Part shown: positions 15,360 through 21,587 of the stretch, piece after piece
How the letters are laid out: each line of letters starts with the position of its first letter
Numbering within the stretch: the first letter of the stretch is position 1
Assembly: GCA_031256095.1 (NCBI GenBank)
Contig: JAIRRG010000028.1
Coordinates: 1 to 21,587 of the forward strand
DNA length: 21,587 bases
DNA from: Desulfobulbaceae bacterium
GTDB lineage: Bacteria; Desulfobacterota; Desulfobulbia; Desulfobulbales; Desulfocapsaceae
Direction of reading: 5' to 3'
The notes under the pieces: generated by a model
What the model saw: the letters and a program-made list of their open reading frames with translations, nothing else
What the model was told of the DNA's origin: nothing
Databases searched by the model: none
Made by a program: the position numbers and the translations under genes

Positions 15360-16415
15360 TCACAGCCCGGCCAGAAACGAGGCGACGGCCAGACCGCCGT
15401 TGGCGGCGGCGGGTTGTGGGCGCGGCTGGGCCAACAGAGCAGGCAAAGCCGCAAGCCAGGTTCCTTTCTGTACATCCTCCAGCGAGCACTCACCCCCAAC
15501 CAGATGCCGATGAACATATGCCGCCACCACCGGCGCTTCCGGTGAATCGCTTTGCACGAGAAGCACGCGGCAACCGCCCTGGACGCATTCGGCAAGCGTC
15601 GAAGCCCCCGGTTCGCAGAGGACGACATCGGCGGCGGCGATGATATCCGGATGGTACAGATCCCGTCCGAAGAGAGTGATGTTGCCGGCAAGCTTCTTCG
15701 TCTCCTTCTGACCGACGATGGCAAAATGCCAATTGGCCTCGGCGGCCATGGCCGGCCACGGCGCCGCTTCGACGTCCCAGTCTGGCAGGGAGACGACGAC
15801 CAGCTTTTGTCCGCCGCTGAGCAACTGGCCGCGCCAAGTCTGGGCGCCGCCGCGCAAGGGGCGGGCAATCGGCGCGCAATGGATAACAGCCTGGCCCTTG
15901 CGGCAGATCGGTTCGGCCTGAATATGCCAGGTGACGCGGCCATACAGTTCGGCAAGTTGGTCAATGTGGCGGGAAAATTCAGGATATTCAAGAAGATAAT
16001 GGCTGTATAACCAATCCCAGGTGAAATTTTCCACCAACACCGAAGGGATCTTGGCTTTTTTCGCGACGGCGATGCCCAAAGGCGATATATCGGCGAGCAC
16101 AGCCTGACAGCCCTTCACCTGGCGGGCCAAGTCAGCGACGAGGGCCGGATCGAAATTGAGAAATTGATCAAGCTCGGCAAGCGTCGCTGCCAAATCGGCG
16201 GTGAAGGCGTCCTTCTGGACCAGCCCGACATCGGCGCGCAGGAAATGGTAGCGATAATTTTTCAGCGATGGCGCGAAGATGGCTTCGGGAACGGCGGTGA
16301 AAAGGTCGACAACGACCTCCGGGCAGCGCTGATGCAAGGCTTCCACTACCGCGATGGTGCGCGTGGCGTGGCCATATCCGTGGCAAGAAACAAAACAGGC
16401 GAGACGGAAAATCAT
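15360..16415 (-). CDS. GT-B fold glycosyltransferase-like protein
   Basis: 351 residues from the ATG at 16415; an ATG at 16472 is in frame but adds 19 residues ahead of the first beta strand. The N-terminus IFRLACFVSCHGYGHATRTI has the HGxGHATR loop of GT-B enzymes. The middle has IPSVLVENFTWDWLYSHYLL. The C-terminal half has YHPDIIAAADVVLCEPGASTLAECVQ, the usual sugar-nucleotide-binding region, followed by VLLVQSDSPEAPVVAAYVHRHLVG. From memory the layout resembles the N-terminal glycosyltransferase-like half of plant L-arabinokinase and bacterial relatives, more than MurG. Donor and acceptor are unknown. It stands between a convergent operon and the divergent trmO. The ribosome binding site is weak (CCCGGTAAG). 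Confidence 0.82.
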   Translation of the reverse strand: MIFRLACFVSCHGYGHATRTIAVVEALHQRCPEVVVDLFTAVPEAIFAPSLKNYRYHFLRADVGLVQKDAFTADLAATLAELDQFLNFDPALVADLARQVKGCQAVLADISPLGIAVAKKAKIPSVLVENFTWDWLYSHYLLEYPEFSRHIDQLAELYGRVTWHIQAEPICRKGQAVIHCAPIARPLRGGAQTWRGQLLSGGQKLVVVSLPDWDVEAAPWPAMAAEANWHFAIVGQKETKKLAGNITLFGRDLYHPDIIAAADVVLCEPGASTLAECVQGGCRVLLVQSDSPEAPVVAAYVHRHLVGGECSLEDVQKGTWLAALPALLAQPRPQPAAANGGLAVASFLAGL

Positions 16416-16479
16416 AAACTTACCGGGAATTGAGATAAAGTACAAAAAATTGAATTTGGCGATAAAATACACCCCCTTA

Positions 16480-16492
16480 TGGCGATCCGCCA
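16480..16492. repeat. 13-bp perfect inverted repeat between divergent genes
   Basis: TGGCG-ATC-CGCCA lies in the 130-bp interval between the glycosyltransferase-like gene and trmO. It could be an operator for both genes or a small hairpin. I found no convincing promoter hexamers on either strand near it, so its role is open. Confidence 0.4.
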
Positions 16493-16545
16493 GAAAAACC
16501 GTCCGCTATCTGGTGAAACCGAGAAAATAATTTTTTGGTAAAAAT

Positions 16546-17283
16546 ATGGAAAGCTGTAAGCCGTGCCAATTCATGGCGATAGGCAGGATACGAACACCAT
16601 TCGCTGAAAAATTTGGCATCCCGCGGCAAGCCGGCCTAGCCCCGGCGGCGATCGGCGAGGTGGTGCTGACGCCGCCCTTTGACCGCGACGAAATGGTCAA
16701 AGGCCTGACGAAATTCTCGCATATCTGGCTAATTTTTGTCTTCGACCAGGCCATATCTGAAGGCTGGCGGCCCCAGGTGCGACCGCCGCGCCTTGGTGGT
16801 CAGGAAAAGGTCGGGGTCTTCGCCAGCCGCAGTCCGCACCGGCCAAATCATCTGGGGATGTCGGTCGTCCGCCTGCTCGGCCTTTCCCGGCAAAGCGGCG
16901 GCCTGGTCTTGCATGTGGCCGGTATCGACCTGCTCGACGGCACACCTTTGCTGGATATTAAGCCCTATCTGCCCGCCGCAGATAGCGTGGCCGAAGCGGT
17001 GGACAATTTCCTGGCGGCGCCGCCACCGCCGCTGGCAGTGACGGTTCACCCGCAAGTGGAGCGTTTCTGCCGCCAATACCAGGAAGAAAGCGGGCGGGCT
17101 CTGCGGCAACTGCTGGTGGAATGTCTGGCCTGCGACCCGCGCCCAGCCAGTCAGCGCGATGAACGGGAATTCGGAATGCGGCTGTGGGATGTCAATATCC
17201 GCTTCCGCGTCCGTGATGGGCAGGCGGAAGCTTTTACCTGCGAAAAGCTTAGCGATTGTTCCGTTTATCAATCAGGCAGTTAA
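16546..17283 (+). CDS. trmO: tRNA (N6-threonylcarbamoyladenosine(37)-N6)-methyltransferase TrmO
   Basis: 245 residues, close to the 235 of E. coli TrmO (YaeB/TsaA). Family stretches are present in order: FMAIGRIRTPFAEKFGIPRQ (9-28), FSHIWLIFVFDQA (57-69), VGVFASRSPHRPNHLGMSVV (89-108), DLLDGTPLLDIKPY and, in the C-terminal domain, LACDPRP. The enzyme uses SAM to add an N6-methyl group to t6A37 of certain tRNAs, improving decoding of threonine codons; it is cytosolic. The start at 16546 has no good ribosome binding site (TTGGTAAAAAT); an in-frame ATG at 16573 would remove only nine residues. Its 3' end overlaps the end of lptC by 35 bp, tail to tail. Confidence 0.93.
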   Translation: MESCKPCQFMAIGRIRTPFAEKFGIPRQAGLAPAAIGEVVLTPPFDRDEMVKGLTKFSHIWLIFVFDQAISEGWRPQVRPPRLGGQEKVGVFASRSPHRPNHLGMSVVRLLGLSRQSGGLVLHVAGIDLLDGTPLLDIKPYLPAADSVAEAVDNFLAAPPPPLAVTVHPQVERFCRQYQEESGRALRQLLVECLACDPRPASQRDEREFGMRLWDVNIRFRVRDGQAEAFTCEKLSDCSVYQSGS

Positions 17284-17842
17284 CCCGTCCGCCGACTTCC
17301 GAGCGTTCGGCCTGGATATCATAAAAAAAGCTCGTGCCGGTAACCACAATACTGTCACCAGCCAGGCGGGTTGGGCCGGGACAGCTGACGGTCTGCTTTT
17401 TGCCATCGTAATAAAGCAGGTCGGAATACAGCCGCTGCCTGCTGACCCTCTTGTCGATCACCACATCACCGATCAAAGTCAAAAGTTTTACCCCGTCTTG
17501 AAAGACGCCTTTCTGGGCCGCGATATGGGTCAGGTCACCGTGAACATTAAAGACATCGGCATCGACCGCGTCCAGGGCATATTCCTCGGGTTTATCCGTC
17601 GAATAACCGGCCTTGGCGCGGATAACCGCCGACTGCCTGCCGTCTTTGTATTCGTAGATGATGGGCGCCTCCAGCCGGAAGTTATACCCTTCCTTCTTAT
17701 CCTTGCCATAGCTCGGATCAAAGCCGCCTCTCGGCGCAAGAAAGGCGGCCAGTGGGATATGCCATAGCGGATAAGTGATAATCAGCGCCAGCGGAATCAG
17801 CCACACGGCGTTGCGGCGGGTAAGCATCGAAGGAACAGGCAT
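17249..17842 (-). CDS. lptC: LPS export periplasmic protein LptC
   Basis: 197 residues, near the usual 190. One N-terminal membrane helix (about 13-32, AVWLIPLALIITYPLWHIPL) is followed by a periplasmic beta-jellyroll. Typical stretches are YEYKDGRQSAVIRAKAGYSTD, DAVDADVFNVHGDLTHIAAQKGVF and TLIGDVVIDKRVSRQRLYSDLLYYDGKKQTV, then FFYDIQAERSEVGGRV. LptC links the inner-membrane LptB2FG transporter to the LptA bridge that carries LPS to the outer membrane. The ATG at 17842 lies 5 bp after the DUF2059 gene stop, so it is the last gene of the leftward pyrG-kdsA-kdsC operon. An internal ATG (MLTRR) 15 bp in is also possible. No lptA or lptB follows here. Confidence 0.88.
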   Translation of the reverse strand: MPVPSMLTRRNAVWLIPLALIITYPLWHIPLAAFLAPRGGFDPSYGKDKKEGYNFRLEAPIIYEYKDGRQSAVIRAKAGYSTDKPEEYALDAVDADVFNVHGDLTHIAAQKGVFQDGVKLLTLIGDVVIDKRVSRQRLYSDLLYYDGKKQTVSCPGPTRLAGDSIVVTGTSFFYDIQAERSEVGGRVNCLIDKRNNR

Positions 17843-17847
17843 GGATA

Positions 17848-18543
17848 TTACTTGCCCTCGCTCGTCCCTTTCCCCCCGCTTGGCTCATTCGCTTCACTTG
17901 CCGCTTGCATTTCCTTGCCAAAATCTTTGGCAATTTCTTGAATCTTCGGCATCAGCGGGAGCATAAGCTGCTGCTGCGTTTGCATGACATTTTTCATTAA
18001 AGCAGGCATCTTATGAATCACGGCCTGCCCGGCTGGCGTCTTGTAAAAGGCGATCATGCCAACGACTTCCTCATCACTGAAGGTTTCCCGATAGACCGGC
18101 AGCCACATCGACATCATCTTATCGTACGAAAGTTCACTGGCAAAAAGATCAGCCAATTTCTTTTTCATCGTATCAACAGCCTGTTGCTGGCGCGGCGTCG
18201 CCGCCTTACCTTGCAAAGCTTGCTGGATATAAACATCCATCGACGACACGATCTGTGTCGGCATGGCATCGACCAACTTGCGCATCTCAGTGAGTTCCAT
18301 CAATTCTTTCAGCGTAGCGTCACTGGGCGGAGTGGTTGAGGAGTTGGTAATGGCTGGCTTGCTGCTGTCGCCGCCAGGCTGGGTCATTGCCGTTGCTTGC
18401 TGCTGCGCCGACTTGGAGACGACCGGCTTGTTCTTGTCGCCGTCACGATCGCAGCCGGAAAAAAGTGGTGTGGCAAGGGGCAGCGTCAACAAAAACATGA
18501 CGAGACAAACGTGGGCAAACTTCGTGGTTGTTCTAAACTTCAT
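17848..18543 (-). CDS. DUF2059-containing lipoprotein
   Basis: 231 residues. A signal peptide ends in the lipobox FSGC, with the lipidated Cys at 31. A low-complexity Ser/Thr/Pro/Gln linker follows (about 32-75). Residues about 100-205 match DUF2059: FASELSYDKMMSMWLPVYRE and FSDEEVVGMIAFYKTPAGQAVIHKMPAL are the hallmark, followed by a Gln/Met-rich helix. The C-terminus is a Gly/Ser/Glu tail. The function is unknown; it should be a periplasm-facing lipoprotein. The start is fixed by GGAGG 7 bases upstream. It lies between kdsC (27 bp away) and lptC (5 bp), so it probably belongs to the LPS operon, which is not the arrangement I would expect. Confidence 0.85.
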   Translation of the reverse strand: MKFRTTTKFAHVCLVMFLLTLPLATPLFSGCDRDGDKNKPVVSKSAQQQATAMTQPGGDSSKPAITNSSTTPPSDATLKELMELTEMRKLVDAMPTQIVSSMDVYIQQALQGKAATPRQQQAVDTMKKKLADLFASELSYDKMMSMWLPVYRETFSDEEVVGMIAFYKTPAGQAVIHKMPALMKNVMQTQQQLMLPLMPKIQEIAKDFGKEMQAASEANEPSGGKGTSEGK

Positions 18544-18570
18544 AGTTTTTCCTCCAGTGGTTGTGAAATG

Positions 18571-19212
18571 TTATTCGCCTTCCTGATTTTTGTGGCGTTG
18601 CAAGAGGGCCGCCGATTGCCCGGAGGCGGCCACGAGCAGATCACAGGCGTCGCGGACGGCGCCGAGACCGCCAGGGCGCGGCGTTTGGTAATGGACGGTT
18701 TCCGCCACCTCCGGGGCGGCATTGGCCGGGGCGATGGCCAAGCCAACTTGGGCAAGAAGCGGCAGGTCGAGCCAGTCGTCACCCATGTAGGCGACCTGAA
18801 AAGGTTTCAAAGCACTTTCGGCGAGAATTTGCCGGTAGGCGTCAAGCTTTCTCGCCGCCTTCTGATAGACAAAACGCATCGCCAGTTCCCGCGCCCGCCG
18901 CGTTACGACCGCCGATTCGCGGGCGGTGATGACGCCGGTATCAATGCCCAATTCCCGCAAGAGGCGCAGACCGAAGCCGTCCTGGGTGTGGAAGCATTTG
19001 CCCTCGGCGCCATCAGCGGTATAGAGCAGCCGCCCATCGGTCAAAACGCCATCGACGTCCAAAAGCAGCAGACGGATCTGCGCCGCCCTGGCCAAAAGGC
19101 GCGGCTCGTACAGGCGCTGGGCGGCGCGACCACTGGCCTTTTCCCGCATGGCGGCCAACACCTGGCAATCAGTGGGATAGCTTTCCGGAGACGGCGGACA
19201 GGTATCATTCAT
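18571..19212 (-). CDS. kdsC: 3-deoxy-D-manno-octulosonate 8-phosphate phosphatase KdsC
   Basis: 213 residues of the HAD superfamily, C0 subclass without a cap. Motif I is LLLLDVDGVLTDGRLLYT with nucleophile D52 and D54. Then come DGFGLRLLRELGIDTGVITARES (motif II Thr), a Lys in VYQKAARKLDAY (motif III) and MGDDWLDLPLL (motif IV). It removes the phosphate from Kdo-8-phosphate in the cytosol, the step after KdsA. The ATG at 19212, 16 bp after the kdsA stop, gives about 20-40 more N-terminal residues than is usual. An in-frame ATG at 19149 would give 192 residues, much like E. coli KdsC, with AGG upstream. Neither ribosome binding site is strong, so the start is open. Confidence 0.93.
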   Translation of the reverse strand: MNDTCPPSPESYPTDCQVLAAMREKASGRAAQRLYEPRLLARAAQIRLLLLDVDGVLTDGRLLYTADGAEGKCFHTQDGFGLRLLRELGIDTGVITARESAVVTRRARELAMRFVYQKAARKLDAYRQILAESALKPFQVAYMGDDWLDLPLLAQVGLAIAPANAAPEVAETVHYQTPRPGGLGAVRDACDLLVAASGQSAALLQRHKNQEGE

Positions 19213-19228
19213 GGGAAAAATCCCAGCA

Positions 19229-20092
19229 TCAGGAACAAACTGTTTCGTCCATCACCCGGCGAATCCTGGCTATCGGCGCCAGCACCTTTTCGACATCGGC
19301 CAGGGCCAGGGAATTGGCGCCGTCGCAAAGGGCCTTGTCCGGCTGAGGATGGATTTCCATGAACAGGCCATCGACGCCAGCCGCCACCGCCGCCCGCGCC
19401 AGCGGCGCGATGAATTGGCGCTGGCCACCGGAGGAATCGCCCTGGCCGCCTGGCAGTTGCACCGAATGGGTGGCATCGAAGATTACCGGGCAGCCCACAG
19501 CGCGCATGGCTGGCAAGGAACGCATATCGACCACCAGGTTATTGTAGCCGAAGCTTGAGCCGCGCTCGGTCAGGAAAATATTTTTACCGCCGGCGCCGCG
19601 CAATTTTTCAACGACGTTTTTCATGTCCCAGGGAGCGACAAATTGCCCTTTTTTGACGCTGACCGCCTTGCCGGTCCGCGCCGCCGCCGTTAGCAAATCG
19701 GTCTGACGGCAGAGAAAAGCCGGTATTTGCAGCATGTCGAGCACCGCCGCCGCCTTGTCGGCCTGGGCCGGCTCATGAATATCGGAAACCACTGGCACGG
19801 CCAGATCACGGCGGATTTCCGCCAAAATCGCCAGGCCGCGCTCAAGACCTGGGCCACGATAAGAAGTAAGCGAGGTGCGGTTGGCCTTGTCGAACGAGGC
19901 TTTGAAGACATAGGAAAAACCCAAGACCGCACACAGGGCCTTCATTTTGCTGGCCACGGCAACGGCAATCTCCGGCGATTCCAGGGCGCAAGGGCCGCCA
20001 ATGAAAAGCAGCGGCTGGCCGTCGCCAATCACCAGCGGCACTCCTGTGGGGCTGGTGATCTCGGCGCGGATGGAAGCGGTTACATCAGCCAT
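19229..20092 (-). CDS. kdsA: 3-deoxy-8-phosphooctulonate synthase KdsA, metal-dependent type
   Basis: 287 residues, standard length. The enzyme condenses phosphoenolpyruvate with arabinose-5-phosphate to Kdo-8-phosphate in the cytosol. Visible family stretches are LLFIGGPCALESPEIAVAVA (28-47), SYVFKASFDKANRTSLTSYR, VVSDIHEPAQADKAA, QIPAFLCRQTDLL, VSVKKGQFVAPWDMKNVVEK, FDATHSVQLPGG and MEIHPQPDKALCDGANS. Cys35 stands where E. coli KdsA has Asn; with His in ATHS, Glu in MEIHP and Asp in CDG it forms the metal site of the metal-dependent class known from Aquifex aeolicus. The start overlaps the pyrG stop codon by 8 bp (ATGGCTGA), which indicates translational coupling. Confidence 0.97.
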   Translation of the reverse strand: MADVTASIRAEITSPTGVPLVIGDGQPLLFIGGPCALESPEIAVAVASKMKALCAVLGFSYVFKASFDKANRTSLTSYRGPGLERGLAILAEIRRDLAVPVVSDIHEPAQADKAAAVLDMLQIPAFLCRQTDLLTAAARTGKAVSVKKGQFVAPWDMKNVVEKLRGAGGKNIFLTERGSSFGYNNLVVDMRSLPAMRAVGCPVIFDATHSVQLPGGQGDSSGGQRQFIAPLARAAVAAGVDGLFMEIHPQPDKALCDGANSLALADVEKVLAPIARIRRVMDETVCS

Positions 20093-21587
20093 TTTTCTTA
20101 TCCAGCGCCGCTTTGATGAAGGCGGTGAACAGCGGATGTGGCTGCATCGGCTTCGATTTGAATTCGGGATGAAACTGGCAGCCTAAAAACCACGGGTGAT
20201 CGCCCAGTTCAACGATTTCGACCAAATTATTGTCGGGTGAAGCGCCGGCGATGACGAGGCCGGCGTCGGCCAAACGCTGACGGTATTCGTTATTAAATTC
20301 GTAACGATGGCGGTGGCGCTCGGAGATTTCATCGGCGCCATAGGCCGCTCTGGCCAAGCTCCCCGCTTGCAAAACGCAAGGGTAAGCGCCCAACCGCATG
20401 GTACCGCCAAGATCGGAGCTTTCGTCGCGAATCTGCATCTTGCCCTGGCGATAATCGTACCATTCCTTAATCAGGTAAATCACCGGATCTGGCGTAAAAT
20501 CGGTGGCTTCAACTGTATTGGCCTGCGGCAAGCCGGCAACGTTTCTCGCAAATTCCACCACCGCCAACTGCATCCCCAGGCAAATGCCGAAATAGGGAAT
20601 CTTGTTGGTGCGGGCATAGGTGATGGCGGCAATCTTGCCCTCGATGCCGCGCCGCCCGAAACCGCCCGGCACTAAAATACCGTCGCAACCGGCCAAAAGC
20701 GTCGCCGGGTCATCCGATTCCAATTCCTCGGCGCTGATGTAGCGCAAATTGACCTTGACCCGGTTGGCCAGACCACCGTGCACCAAGGCCTCGTGCAGGC
20801 TTTTGTAGGATTCGGTCAGTTCGACGTATTTGCCGGTGATGGCAATCGTCACCTGGTCTTTCGGTTTTTTGATGCGTTCGACCAGTTCCTGCCATGGCTT
20901 GATGTCCGGCTCTTTGGTCCACATTTGGAAGAGGCTTTCGATCTTGGCATCGAGACCTTCCTGGTGCAGATAGAGCGGCAGGGCGTAAATGCTATCGACA
21001 TCTAGGGCCGTGAACACTGCATCCTGCTGGACGTTGCAGAATAGAGCGATTTTTTTCTTCAGATTGTCATCAAGGGCCACCTCGCTGCGGCAGATCAGGA
21101 TGTCCGGCTGAATGCCGTTACCCAGCAGCTCGCGCACTGAATGCTGGGTTGGTTTGGTCTTCACCTCACCCGCCGTTTTAATGTACGGCACCAGCGTCAA
21201 ATGGATGAAAAGGGTGCAGGCCCGGCCCAGATCACCGCGCAGCTGGCGGATCGCCTCGATAAAAGGCAGTCCCTCAATGTCACCAACGGTGCCGCCGATT
21301 TCGATGATGGCCACGTCGGCAGTGCCATCCAGTTGCAGCACCGCCGCCTTGATTTCGTCGGTGATATGCGGGATTACCTGCACGGTGCCGCCGAGGTATT
21401 TGCCTTGCCGCTCCTTGCTGATTACGGAAAAGTAGATGCGCCCGGAGGTGTAATTGTTATTCTTCCCCATCACCGCATGGGTGAAGCGCTCGTAATGCCC
21501 CATGTCGAGATCGGTTTCGGCGCCGTCGTCGGTAACGTAGACCTCACCGTGTTGAAACGGATTCATCGTCCCGGGATCGACGTTGAT
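20085..21587 (-). CDS. pyrG: CTP synthase PyrG, N-terminus beyond the window
   Basis: The frame enters from the right edge with INVDPGT before MNPFQHGEVYVTDDGAETDL, so 500 residues are visible and, by comparison with E. coli PyrG, about 44 N-terminal residues with the P-loop are missing. The synthetase domain shows EIGGTVGDIEGLPFIEAIRQL. The linker carries VTIAITGKYVELTESYKSLHEAL. The glutamine amidotransferase domain has GILVPGGFGRRGIEGKIAAI, the nucleophile Cys in FGICLGMQ and the catalytic His/Glu in CQFHPEFKSKP. It makes CTP from UTP, glutamine and ATP. CTP is needed to activate Kdo as CMP-Kdo, which explains the common pyrG-kdsA pairing. It is the first visible gene of the operon running through lptC. 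Confidence 0.98.
   Translation of the reverse strand: MNVDPGTMNPFQHGEVYVTDDGAETDLDMGHYERFTHAVMGKNNNYTSGRIYFSVISKERQGKYLGGTVQVIPHITDEIKAAVLQLDGTADVAIIEIGGTVGDIEGLPFIEAIRQLRGDLGRACTLFIHLTLVPYIKTAGEVKTKPTQHSVRELLGNGIQPDILICRSEVALDDNLKKKIALFCNVQQDAVFTALDVDSIYALPLYLHQEGLDAKIESLFQMWTKEPDIKPWQELVERIKKPKDQVTIAITGKYVELTESYKSLHEALVHGGLANRVKVNLRYISAEELESDDPATLLAGCDGILVPGGFGRRGIEGKIAAITYARTNKIPYFGICLGMQLAVVEFARNVAGLPQANTVEATDFTPDPVIYLIKEWYDYRQGKMQIRDESSDLGGTMRLGAYPCVLQAGSLARAAYGADEISERHRHRYEFNNEYRQRLADAGLVIAGASPDNNLVEIVELGDHPWFLGCQFHPEFKSKPMQPHPLFTAFIKAALDKKNG

Overview
The window looks like a chromosomal segment of a Gram-negative, probably anaerobic bacterium, plausibly of the Desulfobacterota (former Deltaproteobacteria). 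Three things point there. There is a CMP-Kdo/LPS gene set (kdsA, kdsC, lptC). Four proteins are lipoproteins or inner-membrane-anchored envelope proteins. A DUF3786 protein is present, a family I know mainly from strict anaerobes. Most of the segment is GC-rich (43 of 60 bases in 9541-9600 by hand count). The 2.8-7.9 kb block is clearly AT-rich (21 of 60 in 5401-5460). The exact lineage is inferred.

Left part (1-8.8 kb, all on the minus strand). In transcription order this holds a two-ACT-domain protein (8732-8181), a 1675-residue helicase-nuclease (7909-2882), a UPF0210/DUF711 protein (2749-1370) and the N-terminal 403 codons of an MmeI-like restriction-modification protein (1211 to the window edge). 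The ACT and UPF0210 genes belong to families that are often adjacent. Here they are separated by the AT-rich helicase-nuclease, which carries its own ribosome binding site and a terminator. With the MmeI-like gene this looks like a small defence island inserted into or beside a housekeeping pair. It is the best candidate for an undescribed system.

Middle part (8.8-15.4 kb, mostly plus strand). This holds an unrecognised lipoprotein, an alpha/beta hydrolase followed by a DUF3786 protein, a minus-strand metallophosphoesterase, htpG, and a tight operon of a BamE/SmpA-like lipoprotein, pcm and a small conserved-looking protein. htpG is preceded by four tandem 13-bp repeats and a promoter-like TTGACA. 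The start region of the last gene is a tandem 15-bp duplication of its ribosome binding site and start codon.

Right part (15.4-21.6 kb). This holds a GT-B type glycosyltransferase-like protein (minus), trmO (plus), and a minus-strand operon pyrG-kdsA-kdsC-DUF2059 lipoprotein-lptC that enters from the right edge. The operon joins CTP supply, Kdo-8-phosphate synthesis and dephosphorylation, and LPS transport. It stops at lptC, without the lptA/lptB often found next, and its end overlaps the end of trmO. I saw no rRNA, tRNA, CRISPR array, insertion sequence or phage structural gene. No gene-free gap exceeds 300 bases.
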